Both the position numbers and the translations under genes were made by a program. This document shows positions 43,733 through 51,343 of a stretch of DNA of 64,000 nt, piece after piece. The notes beneath the pieces were generated by a model. That model saw only the letters and a list, made by a program, of their open reading frames with translations, was not told where the DNA came from and did no database searches. Each line of letters opens with the position of its first letter. Position 1 is the stretch's first letter. The stretch is from Bryobacterales bacterium (GTDB taxonomy: Bacteria; Acidobacteriota; Terriglobia; Bryobacterales; Bryobacteraceae), in the NCBI GenBank assembly GCA_027452065.1, contig DAIDHC010000010.1:1-64000 (forward strand). Direction: 5' to 3'.

Positions 43733-45909
43733 CGCCGTCCGGCCGTATCGGGCGACTCGAACACCACCACGCCCAGCGGAGGCAGGTTCAGCACAATGCT
43801 ATGATCCCGCCCGTGCTGCGGCACCGCTTCGGAGGCCGCGACACCGCCATTGCCCACATTGGAGCCGCCGAACGCCGCCGCGTCGGAGTTGAAAATCTCC
43901 CGCCACATCCCTGCATCCGGCACCCCGACGCGGTAGCCCTGCCGCACCACCGGCGTGAAGTTGCAGCAGAACAGCAGCGCCGGATGCCCGTGTCTCGGCC
44001 GCCGCAGAAATGCGATGATCGAGCTCTCCATGTCCCGGAAATCCACCCACTCGAAGCCCGACCAGTGATAGTCCACCTCCCACATCGCCGGGTGTTTCCG
44101 GTACAGGTGGTTCAATTCGGCGACGAAATGCTGCAGCTTCTTGTGCAGGTCGTGCTCGAGCAGATCCCAGCGTACGCTGCCCTCGCTGTTCCACTCCGCC
44201 CACTGTCCCACTTCGGCGCCCATGAACAGCAGCTTCTTACCCGGGTGCCCGAACATGAATGTCATAAACGCACGCACGTTGGCGAACTTCTGCCAGCCGT
44301 CCCCTGGCATCTTGTCGATCAGCGACCTCTTCCCGTGCACCACCTCGTCGTGCGATACCGGCAGCAGGAAATTCTCCGAAAACGCATACAACAGGCTGAA
44401 CGTGATGTCGTTGTGATGGTATTTGCGATACACGGAATCGATGGAAAAGTACTTCAGCATGTCGTGCATCCATCCCATGTTCCATTTCATCGTGAAGCCC
44501 AGCCCGTTCAGATAAACCGGCTTGGAGACGCCCGGAAACGCCGTCGATTCCTCGGCGATCGTTACCACGCCCGGCTCCTTGTGCGCCAGTTCGTTCATCT
44601 TGCGCAGAACGTCGATCGCCTCCAGGTTCTCGTTGCCGCCGTACTGATTGGGAACCCACTCGCCCTCCTCGCGCGAGTAGTCCAGATAAATCATCGACGC
44701 TACCGCGTCCACCCTCAGCCCGTCGATGTGATAGTGCTTCAGCCAGAACAAAGCGTTCGAAATCAGGAACGCCCGCACCTCGTTTCGCCCGTAGTTGAAG
44801 ATCAGCGTGCCCCAGTCGCGATGTTCGCCCTTGCGCGGATCGGCGTGCTCGTACAGTGCCGTCCCGTCGAAGTACGCCAGCCCGTGCGAATCTTTGGGAA
44901 AATGCCCCGGCACCCAGTCCACGATTACTCCCAGCCCGGCCTGATGGCAGCGATCGACGAAATACTTGAAATCCTCCGGGGGCCCGAAGCGCGCCGTTGG
45001 CGTATAGTATCCGGTCACCTGATAGCCCCACGACCCGGAATAAGGATGCTCCGCCACCGGCATCAACTCCAGGTGCGTGAATCCCAGCCGCACGGCGTAG
45101 GGCACCAGCGTTGCCGCCAGCTCCCGGTAGCTGAGCGGCCGGTTCCCGGGCCCCCGGATCCACGAGCCCAGATGAACCTCATACACCGAGAACGGCTCAT
45201 CCAGATAATTTTTGTGCCCGCGGTGCTCCATCCACTCCCCGTCATGCCACTCGTAGGCGTCAAACCGCGCCACGATGGATGCCGTCCTGGGCGGAAGCTC
45301 GGAGGCGAAGGCGTAAGGATCGGCCTTCAAAACCTCGTATCCGGCGATCCGGGATTTGACCGCATATTTATAGGTCGCTCCTTCGCCCACCGAAGGCAGG
45401 AAGATCTCCCATACGCCGCCGTCTCGCGCCCGCATCGGATGGCGCCGCTGATCCCAGCCGTTGAAATCGCCCACCACCGACACCACCAGCGCGTTCGGCG
45501 CCCAGACCGCGAAACGTACCCCCTTCACGCCCTCCACCTCGACGCAATGCGCTCCCAGCGTTCGGTAGCTCTCGAAGTTCGTGCCTTCGCCGTGGAGATG
45601 CAGGTCGAAGCTTGTGAGCACCGGAGGGAAGCGGTAAGGATCGTGGATCGATTCCACTGCGCCGTCCGACAGCCGCGTCCGAAGCAGATACCGGCCCGGC
45701 ACCTCCGGCATCCGGGCGGCATACACGCCCGCCCCATCCAGCTTGATCATCGGCGTCAACTTGCCCCCGTCGCTCACCCACGCCTCCGCGGCCTGGGGTA
45801 GGAACGCCCGCACCTCCCAGTCGCCGTCCGCGCGCTGGTGCTGCCCGAGAACGCCAAAGGCGTCCGAGCAGTATCCATGGACCACTGAGTCGAGTTCTTG
45901 CCCGGTCAT
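43729..45909 (-). CDS. glgB: 1,4-alpha-glucan branching enzyme
   Basis: A GH13 subfamily 9 enzyme of 726 residues from the ATG at 45909; the longer track start is a TTG that would run into the divergent gene. N-terminal domains (GVYAARMPEVPGRYLLR; GVRFAVWAPNALVVSVVGDFNGWD) precede the catalytic barrel. Catalytic residues are the Asp in LRVDAVASMIYLDY, the Glu in VTIAEESTAFPG and the Asp in VSHDEVVHGK. GNENLEAIDVLRKMN and YLNGLGFTMKWNMGWMHD are family-diagnostic. It introduces alpha-1,6 branches in glycogen. No other glg genes are in the window. Confidence 0.96.
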   Translation of the reverse strand: MTGQELDSVVHGYCSDAFGVLGQHQRADGDWEVRAFLPQAAEAWVSDGGKLTPMIKLDGAGVYAARMPEVPGRYLLRTRLSDGAVESIHDPYRFPPVLTSFDLHLHGEGTNFESYRTLGAHCVEVEGVKGVRFAVWAPNALVVSVVGDFNGWDQRRHPMRARDGGVWEIFLPSVGEGATYKYAVKSRIAGYEVLKADPYAFASELPPRTASIVARFDAYEWHDGEWMEHRGHKNYLDEPFSVYEVHLGSWIRGPGNRPLSYRELAATLVPYAVRLGFTHLELMPVAEHPYSGSWGYQVTGYYTPTARFGPPEDFKYFVDRCHQAGLGVIVDWVPGHFPKDSHGLAYFDGTALYEHADPRKGEHRDWGTLIFNYGRNEVRAFLISNALFWLKHYHIDGLRVDAVASMIYLDYSREEGEWVPNQYGGNENLEAIDVLRKMNELAHKEPGVVTIAEESTAFPGVSKPVYLNGLGFTMKWNMGWMHDMLKYFSIDSVYRKYHHNDITFSLLYAFSENFLLPVSHDEVVHGKRSLIDKMPGDGWQKFANVRAFMTFMFGHPGKKLLFMGAEVGQWAEWNSEGSVRWDLLEHDLHKKLQHFVAELNHLYRKHPAMWEVDYHWSGFEWVDFRDMESSIIAFLRRPRHGHPALLFCCNFTPVVRQGYRVGVPDAGMWREIFNSDAAAFGGSNVGNGGVAASEAVPQHGRDHSIVLNLPPLGVVVFESPDTAGRR

Positions 45910-45919
45910 CGCAGCTATT

Positions 45920-46861
45920 ATGGCAAGAATGGACTTCCGGCAAATGCCCAAAGCCGAGCTTCACCTTCACCTCGAAGGTTCCGTGCAGGCAGCGACCCTG
46001 ATCGAGCTCGACCCTTCGCTCGATCCGGACCAGATCGCCGCCCACACCGCTTACACCGACTTTGCCGGTTTTCTGAAGGCCTATGTGTGGGTCAATCGCC
46101 TTTTGCGAAGCCCGGAACACTATGCCCTGGCTGCGCGCCGGCTCTTTGAGTCGCTCCAGGCTCAGGGTGTCGTCTACGCCGAAGTGACGCTGTCGGCCGG
46201 CGTTGTTCTCTGGAAGGGCCAGGACCTGGAGGCCGTCTACAACGCCCTGTACCGGGAGACGCTGCGAGCGCCGTTCCCCGTCCACTGGATCCTCGACGCC
46301 GTCCGCCAGTTCGGCCCCGAAGCCGCGGTGCCCGTGGTCGAGTTCGCCGCCGCCCATCGCGGCCGCGGCGTCATCGGATTTGGAATCGGCGGCGATGAAG
46401 TCCGCGGCCCGGCGCGGGATTTCGCCGGCATTTTCGATCGCGCCCGCAAGGCCGGCCTGCGCCTCACCTGTCACGCCGGGGAGACCGATGGCCCGGAGTC
46501 AGTCGCCGCCGCCCTCGACATCGGCGCCGAGCGCATCGGCCACGGCATCGCTGCCGCCACCGACCCGGCCCTTTCGCGCCGCCTCCGCGAGCTCGACGTC
46601 CCCCTCGAAGTCTGCCTCTCCAGCAATCTCCGCACCGGCGTCGTGCCTTCGCTCGATGCTCACCCCCTCCGCCGCCTCTTCGACAGCGGCGTCGCCATCG
46701 TTCTCAATACCGACGACCCGGCTTTGTTCGATTGCTCGCTCGAATCCGAATACGCCCTCGCCGCTTCGCGTTTTGGCTTCGCCGAGTCCGAGCTTCGCCA
46801 TCTGGCCGAAAACAGCCTTCGCTATGCCTTCGCCCCCCGCGGCGCGCTCAGCTCTTCCTGA
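45920..46861 (+). CDS. adenosine deaminase-family protein
   Basis: A 313-residue amidohydrolase barrel. Metal ligands are HLHLEG near residue 15, His in CHAGETDGP, and Asp pair in LNTDDPALF; the catalytic Glu is in CHAGE and the His in RIGHG. The length fits adenosine or aminodeoxyfutalosine deaminases. Which purine it uses cannot be settled here. The start is the ATG at 45920 or at 45929, with the divergent glgB start at 45909, so the two start codons are only about 10-20 bases apart and promoters must lie inside the opposite genes. It ends overlapping the convergent cysE by 14 bases. Confidence 0.85.
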   Translation: MARMDFRQMPKAELHLHLEGSVQAATLIELDPSLDPDQIAAHTAYTDFAGFLKAYVWVNRLLRSPEHYALAARRLFESLQAQGVVYAEVTLSAGVVLWKGQDLEAVYNALYRETLRAPFPVHWILDAVRQFGPEAAVPVVEFAAAHRGRGVIGFGIGGDEVRGPARDFAGIFDRARKAGLRLTCHAGETDGPESVAAALDIGAERIGHGIAAATDPALSRRLRELDVPLEVCLSSNLRTGVVPSLDAHPLRRLFDSGVAIVLNTDDPALFDCSLESEYALAASRFGFAESELRHLAENSLRYAFAPRGALSSS

Positions 46862-47516
46862 CCTGCTCGCTCTCCGATGGCGCCGGCGCCACCTCGCGCA
46901 GCCGGTCTTCCAGCTTCTCCACCCTCCGCATCAGATCCTCGATCAGTTGCCCCTCCGGATCCGGCAGCCGCCCGTGATCCAGGTCGTCTCCCGGCTCGGC
47001 AGCGCGGCTTCTCACCACCCGTCCCGGCACGCCCACGACAGTGCAATGATCCGGCACCGAGCGGATCACCACCGAACCCGCGCCCACGCGAACGTGGTCC
47101 CCAATCGTGATGTTTCCCAGAATCTTCGCTCCCGTCCCCACTACGACATTGTTGCCCAGCGTCGGATGGCGCTTGCCCCGTTCGTGTCCGGTGCCTCCCA
47201 ACGTCACGCCCTGGTAAAGCAGCACGTCGTCCCCGATCTCTGCCGTTTCGCCGATCACGATCCCCATCCCATGATCGATGAACAGCCTCCGCCCCACCTG
47301 CGCGCCCGGATGGATCTCGATGCCCGTCAGCGCCCGCGAAATCTGAGACAGCAGGCGCGCCGTGAAATAAAGACGCCGCTTGTACAGCCAGTGAGCCGCC
47401 CGGTGAAACAGCACCGCATGAAAGCCCGGGTAGCAAAAAACCACTTCCAGCACCGACTTGGCCGCCGGATCGGCGTGAAATACCGTCTCGATCTGCTCCC
47501 TGAAAGCGCGCAACAT
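46848..47516 (-). CDS. cysE: serine O-acetyltransferase
   Basis: A 222-residue protein from the ATG at 47516, chosen because GGAGGA lies eight bases upstream; the track's much longer start is an artefact. It has an N-terminal helical part ([17 protein letters not shown]), then left-handed beta-helix hexapeptides ([43 protein letters not shown]) with the catalytic His in DHGMG. A C-terminal acidic tail may carry the CysK-binding end, though it terminates VRKS rather than in Ile. It acetylates serine for cysteine synthesis. It converges with the deaminase gene. Confidence 0.94.
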   Translation of the reverse strand: MLRAFREQIETVFHADPAAKSVLEVVFCYPGFHAVLFHRAAHWLYKRRLYFTARLLSQISRALTGIEIHPGAQVGRRLFIDHGMGIVIGETAEIGDDVLLYQGVTLGGTGHERGKRHPTLGNNVVVGTGAKILGNITIGDHVRVGAGSVVIRSVPDHCTVVGVPGRVVRSRAAEPGDDLDHGRLPDPEGQLIEDLMRRVEKLEDRLREVAPAPSESEQVRKS

Positions 47517-47594
47517 AATGATTTCCTCCATTATCGCGCGCCCGCCCGCGCCCCGTCTTTTTGCCGCCGCCCGCATCGGCACCCGACCGCCCGG

Positions 47595-47600
47595 TATAAT
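47595..47600 (+). promoter_or_regulatory. TATAAT -10 hexamer of the small lipoprotein gene
   Basis: A perfect TATAAT ends nine bases before the ATG at 47610, leaving a leader of a few bases at most. No convincing -35 is seen at 17 bases. Confidence 0.5.
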
Positions 47601-47609
47601 CTTGGATTC

Positions 47610-48041
47610 ATGCGGCAAACTTTTGGATTCCTGCTCGTCGCCATCCTCCTCACCGGCTGTTCGTCCTCCTCCGACGCGCCAAAGCCCAAAGCGAACACCG
47701 CTCTGGTCACCGCCTCCAATCCCAATAACCCCGTTGCCAAGTTCATTGAGCTCGTCGGCTTCCGCATCGCCGAGAAGGGCCCCGGCAAGCTCGCCATCAC
47801 CTTCGGTGTCGTCAACCACTCCGATGCTGACATCGGCGATCTCGGCCTCAATGTAAATATCCGCACCACGGCCTCGAAGCCCGATGACCCGCCTTTGTTC
47901 TCCTTCGCCGCCAAAGTCCCCTCGATCGGCCCCAACGAGCTTAAGGACGTCACCGTCGAGACTTCGACCAAGCTCCGCGTCTATGAGGTCCCGGACTGGC
48001 AATTCCTCAAGGCCGATTTCTCCGTCACCTCGCCTCAATAA
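47610..48041 (+). CDS. small lipoprotein of unknown function
   Basis: A 143-residue protein buried at the end of a long spurious frame in the ORF track (46203-48041). [22 protein letters not shown] is a lipoprotein signal with Cys in the lipobox LLTGC. The mature part reads like one immunoglobulin-like beta-sandwich ([52 protein letters not shown]), the layout of FxLYD-like domains that probe protein or envelope partners. It is divergent from cysE with under 100 bases between starts. The codon pattern and lipobox support it being real. Confidence 0.8.
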   Translation: MRQTFGFLLVAILLTGCSSSSDAPKPKANTALVTASNPNNPVAKFIELVGFRIAEKGPGKLAITFGVVNHSDADIGDLGLNVNIRTTASKPDDPPLFSFAAKVPSIGPNELKDVTVETSTKLRVYEVPDWQFLKADFSVTSPQ

Positions 48042-48417
48042 GCCGGCTCCTGCCTCCGGCACTCCACGCGGCCAGTGTTTTCTGGCGGCGCGGGCCGTTC
48101 GATGTTGTTATCCTGAAGTCTGGTAGGGGGCTGTCGCTCGCCGATTCCCGTGGTCTGCCGGTTCAGTCATGGTTCTGTGTGTCTCAATCCTGTGGCGAAA
48201 AGAAACTGCAATTGCGCGCCCCGGTTCCTGAATTAATGAGGTTTCCGATGTGGCACTCCAACTGCACATTCGCGCCACCAGGAGAAACACTCTCCCGGCC
48301 GCCAGGCCCGCGCGGCCGGCTCGCCCCACATTCGCACATCGGACGTCGGCAACCGCGCCGCCGCCGCGAATGTATCCGGGGAACAGCTCGCACATTTTTG
48401 AGGAGATATTGATTTTT
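48042..48417 (+). ncRNA. structured leader region upstream of the TIGR03437 protein (candidate)
   Basis: About 375 bases without a supported gene. The right half carries CCGGCCG (48295-48301) and CGGCCGG (48313-48319), a 7-bp hairpin. ACATTCGCG (48266-48274) and ACATTCGC (48328-48335) can each pair with CGCGAATGT (48365-48373), giving mutually exclusive stems before the AGGAG at 48401. It matches no riboswitch class I recognise. Confidence 0.35.
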
Positions 48418-50166
48418 ATGAACTTCAGAGCTTTGCTGCTGGGCACGGTCCTGGCTCTCGGAAGCACCGCCGCGCTCAGCGCCGCGCCCCAATTGCGCCT
48501 CACCTCATCGGCTCTCGGACCGTACGTCGTCGCCGCGGGCTCCAATCTCAATAATGGTCAGGCCGTCGTCGTCAACGCCGCCAACATCGGCTCCGGTTCC
48601 CTCAGTCTTCAGGTCTCCTCCTCGGTCACCTGGCTGTCGGCCACCGTCGGCGCCGCTCAATCCTGCACCGTTTTCAAAACCTGCTACCCCATCAGCATCA
48701 CCGGCCAGACTTCTTCGCTCGCCGCCGGAACATACACCGGCCTCATCACCGTCAACGACCCCAACGCCGTCGACGCGCCACAGTCCATCAGCGTCACCGT
48801 GCAGGTCGGCTCAGACGTGCCGAGTTCGCTCCAGTTCTATCTCGCCCCCGGCGGCACGGCGACCTCCTCGTTCACCACGTCGAGCGCCGTCACCGCCACC
48901 TCCTCCGCCTCCTGGCTTTCGGTCGGGCTGCAAGGTACGGGAACGTACAACTTCGCTGTTCCCTACAAAGTCACCGCCACCGCCGCCTCCAACATGGCGG
49001 CGAACACATATAACGGCACATTTACCCTGGCCGGCTCTAAGCTCGCCGATGACAATAAGACGGTCAACGTCACTCTCCAGGTCACATCTTCGCCCATCGC
49101 CCAGCCCAGCGCTTCCGAGATCGATCTGAAACTTGCCGCCAACAGCATCAAGCAGACCGTGCCGGTGAGCATCGCGAACTCCGGCATGGGCACGCTCACC
49201 GTCAGCAGTGCCACCGCCACAGCCGCCAGCAACGGAACCTGGCTCACCGCCACCAACAACGGAAATGTCGTTTCCGTCGTCGCTGACCCCACCAATCTTT
49301 CGCCCGGCCCCTACACCGGCACGGTGACGGTGAAATCGAATGCCGTCAATTCCGTCACCATCTCCGTCAACCTCACTGTCGTCGCCCAAAGCGCGCCGCT
49401 GGCCAACTTCCAGGGTGTCGTCAACAATGCCACGTTCGTGCCCGGCGAAAAGGTCGCCCCCGGCGATATCATCGCTATCTTCGGCGAACAGTTCCTTTAC
49501 AGCGACAGCCCGCTCTACGCCTCGGCCACTCCGCTGCCGACCAGCCTCGGCGGCTCTTCCGCCACCCAGGTGCTGGTCAACGGCCAGCCCGCCCCGCTCT
49601 ACTTTGCCAGCTACAACCAGATCGATTTCCAGATGCCCTACGAGACCCAGGCCGGTCAGGCCGTGATCCAGGTCGTCCGCGCAGGCCAGACCGGCAATAG
49701 CATCGCGGTCGAGGTTGCAAAAAATCAGCCGCGCATTCTCCCCTTCGCCTACGGCAACTACGGCATCATCCAGAACGCCACCCAATCGGGCTTCGCGGTT
49801 TCTCAGGCCGCGGCCACCGCTCTCGGCCTTCCGGTCGCCCATCCGGCCAAGGCGGGCACCGATTATCTCACCATCTACGCTATCGGCCTCGGCCCCACAT
49901 CGCCCGCCGCGGTCACCGGCGCTGCCGCCTCCGGGACAGTCCTCTCCCATGTTTCTCTTGCCACCAGCGTCGTCTTCTCCGCCAACAATCCTTTCGCCAC
50001 CTCCGTCACGGCAACGCCCAGCTTCGCCGGGCTCGCGCCCAACTTCGTCGGACTCTACCAGGTGAACGTCCAGGTCCCCGCCAACTCGCCCAAAGGCGAC
50101 AGCGTGCCCCTGTATCTGGTGAACGGCGGCGTCCTCAGCAACATCGTCAACATCGCCGTCCAGTGA
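48418..50166 (+). CDS. secreted beta-sandwich protein with C-terminal TIGR03437 domain
   Basis: A 582-residue protein with a Sec signal (MNFRALLLGTVLALGSTAALSA). About three immunoglobulin/BACON-like repeats follow, each with a W-L-S/T-A element (VTWLSATVG, ASWLSVGLQ, GTWLTATNN) and a closing PGPYTGTVTV-type strand. From about residue 340 the TIGR03437 domain runs to the end: VVNNATFVPGEKVAPGDIIAIFGEQF, LPTSLGGSSATQVLVNGQPAPLYFASYNQIDFQMPYE, and VGLYQVNVQVPANSP. This domain is largely restricted to Solibacter-type Acidobacteria and supports the lineage call. Function is unknown; surface adhesion or carbohydrate binding is plausible. Confidence 0.88.
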   Translation: MNFRALLLGTVLALGSTAALSAAPQLRLTSSALGPYVVAAGSNLNNGQAVVVNAANIGSGSLSLQVSSSVTWLSATVGAAQSCTVFKTCYPISITGQTSSLAAGTYTGLITVNDPNAVDAPQSISVTVQVGSDVPSSLQFYLAPGGTATSSFTTSSAVTATSSASWLSVGLQGTGTYNFAVPYKVTATAASNMAANTYNGTFTLAGSKLADDNKTVNVTLQVTSSPIAQPSASEIDLKLAANSIKQTVPVSIANSGMGTLTVSSATATAASNGTWLTATNNGNVVSVVADPTNLSPGPYTGTVTVKSNAVNSVTISVNLTVVAQSAPLANFQGVVNNATFVPGEKVAPGDIIAIFGEQFLYSDSPLYASATPLPTSLGGSSATQVLVNGQPAPLYFASYNQIDFQMPYETQAGQAVIQVVRAGQTGNSIAVEVAKNQPRILPFAYGNYGIIQNATQSGFAVSQAAATALGLPVAHPAKAGTDYLTIYAIGLGPTSPAAVTGAAASGTVLSHVSLATSVVFSANNPFATSVTATPSFAGLAPNFVGLYQVNVQVPANSPKGDSVPLYLVNGGVLSNIVNIAVQ

Positions 50167-51332
50167 CCCAGCGTCTTTACTACGACGACAGCTACCTGCG
50201 CCGGTTCGAGGCTCGTGTCCTCGGCACGAGTCCCGACCGCCGCCTGGTTTACCTCGACCGCACGGCCTTCTACCCCACGTCCGGCGGCCAGCCGCACGAC
50301 CTCGGAACCCTCGCCTCACAACCCGTCCTCGACGTCTCCGATGAGGACGGCGGCATCGCCCATCAACTCGAAACCCCGCTGCCCGAAGGCGCCGAATCCG
50401 GCCCCGTCGCCGGCCTGCTGGACTGGACCCGCCGCTTCGATCACATGCAGCAGCACACCGGCCAGCATCTGCTTTCCGCCGTTTTTCTTCGTGATCTCGG
50501 CGCCGAAACCGTTAGCTTCCATCTGGGCGCCGAATCCAGCACCATCGATCTCGCCGCTCCCCTGCCCGACGCGGCATCGCTGGTCCGCCTCGAGCGCGCC
50601 GCCAACGCCATTGTCTTCGAGAACCGGCCCGTCGCCGTCACCTACGCCGACTCCTCCGAGCCGCTCAACCTCCGCAAGCCTTCGGCCCGCGCCGGCGCCA
50701 TCCGCATCGTCGAAATCGACTCACTCGATCGCAGCGCCTGCGGCGGCACCCACGTCAAGGCAACCGGCGAAATCGGACCCATTCTTCTCCGCAAGATCGA
50801 AAAGATCCGCAACAACGTTCGCGTCGAATTCCTCTGTGGCTTCCGCGCCGTCGACGCCGCCCGCCGCGATTTCGACGAGCTATCCTCTGTCGCCCGCTTC
50901 TTCTCCGCTCCCCGCGAGCAGGTCCTCGCCTTGGCCGAAGCCCAGCGCGCCCGCCTCGAAGACGCCGAGAAAACGCGCCGCCGCCTCGGCGCTGAGCTGG
51001 CCACTCTCCAAGGCCTCCGCGCCTACGACGAAACTCCGCCCGATCCCTCCGGCCTTCGCTGCCGTGTCGTCCGCCTCGGTTCGCTCAACGACGAAGTCCG
51101 CGCGGAAGCACAGAGCTTCACCAGCCGCCCCGGGGCGTGGTTTCTCGCCCTCGGCTCCCGCCCGCCCGCCGTTCTTCTGGCTGTCTCCGCCGACGTTCCT
51201 TCCGCCGGTCCCCGCCTGCAGTCTGTCCTGTCCGGCTTGGGCGGCCGCGGCGGCGGCAGCGCCCGCCTGGCCCAGGGCAGCCTCCCCAACGAGTCTCTTC
51301 TCGCCGAAGCCGAGCGTCTCCTGCTACCCTGA
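50163..51332 (+). CDS. AlaX-like alanyl-tRNA editing protein with DHHA1 tail
   Basis: A 389-residue protein. The GTG start overlaps the previous stop as GTGA. The editing domain has the zinc ligands in HTGQHLLS and CGGTHVKATGEIG, and FYPTSGGQPHDLG is typical. A coiled coil (LAEAQRARLEDAEKTRRRLGAELATLQ) leads into a DHHA1-like end (GGRGGGSARLAQGSL). This matches class II AlaX, which hydrolyses mischarged Ser- or Gly-tRNA(Ala) in the cytoplasm. Its position between a secreted adhesin-like gene and an exported glycosidase is functionally odd. Confidence 0.9.
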   Translation: MTQRLYYDDSYLRRFEARVLGTSPDRRLVYLDRTAFYPTSGGQPHDLGTLASQPVLDVSDEDGGIAHQLETPLPEGAESGPVAGLLDWTRRFDHMQQHTGQHLLSAVFLRDLGAETVSFHLGAESSTIDLAAPLPDAASLVRLERAANAIVFENRPVAVTYADSSEPLNLRKPSARAGAIRIVEIDSLDRSACGGTHVKATGEIGPILLRKIEKIRNNVRVEFLCGFRAVDAARRDFDELSSVARFFSAPREQVLALAEAQRARLEDAEKTRRRLGAELATLQGLRAYDETPPDPSGLRCRVVRLGSLNDEVRAEAQSFTSRPGAWFLALGSRPPAVLLAVSADVPSAGPRLQSVLSGLGGRGGGSARLAQGSLPNESLLAEAERLLLP

Positions 51333-51343
51333 TTGGGAACCAG

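Noticed and set aside
43657-45801. 714-residue plus-strand ORF
   Set aside because: It is antisense to glgB, whose catalytic motifs are unmistakable; the His/Arg/Pro-rich product is an artefact.
46203-47609. First 469 codons of the 612-residue plus-strand ORF
   Set aside because: It is out of frame over the deaminase gene and antisense to cysE, is Ser/Pro/Arg-rich and lacks domains. Only its last 143 codons are a real gene, the lipoprotein.
48811-50319. 502-residue minus-strand ORF
   Set aside because: It is antisense to the TIGR03437 protein, Gly/Asp-rich and without motifs.
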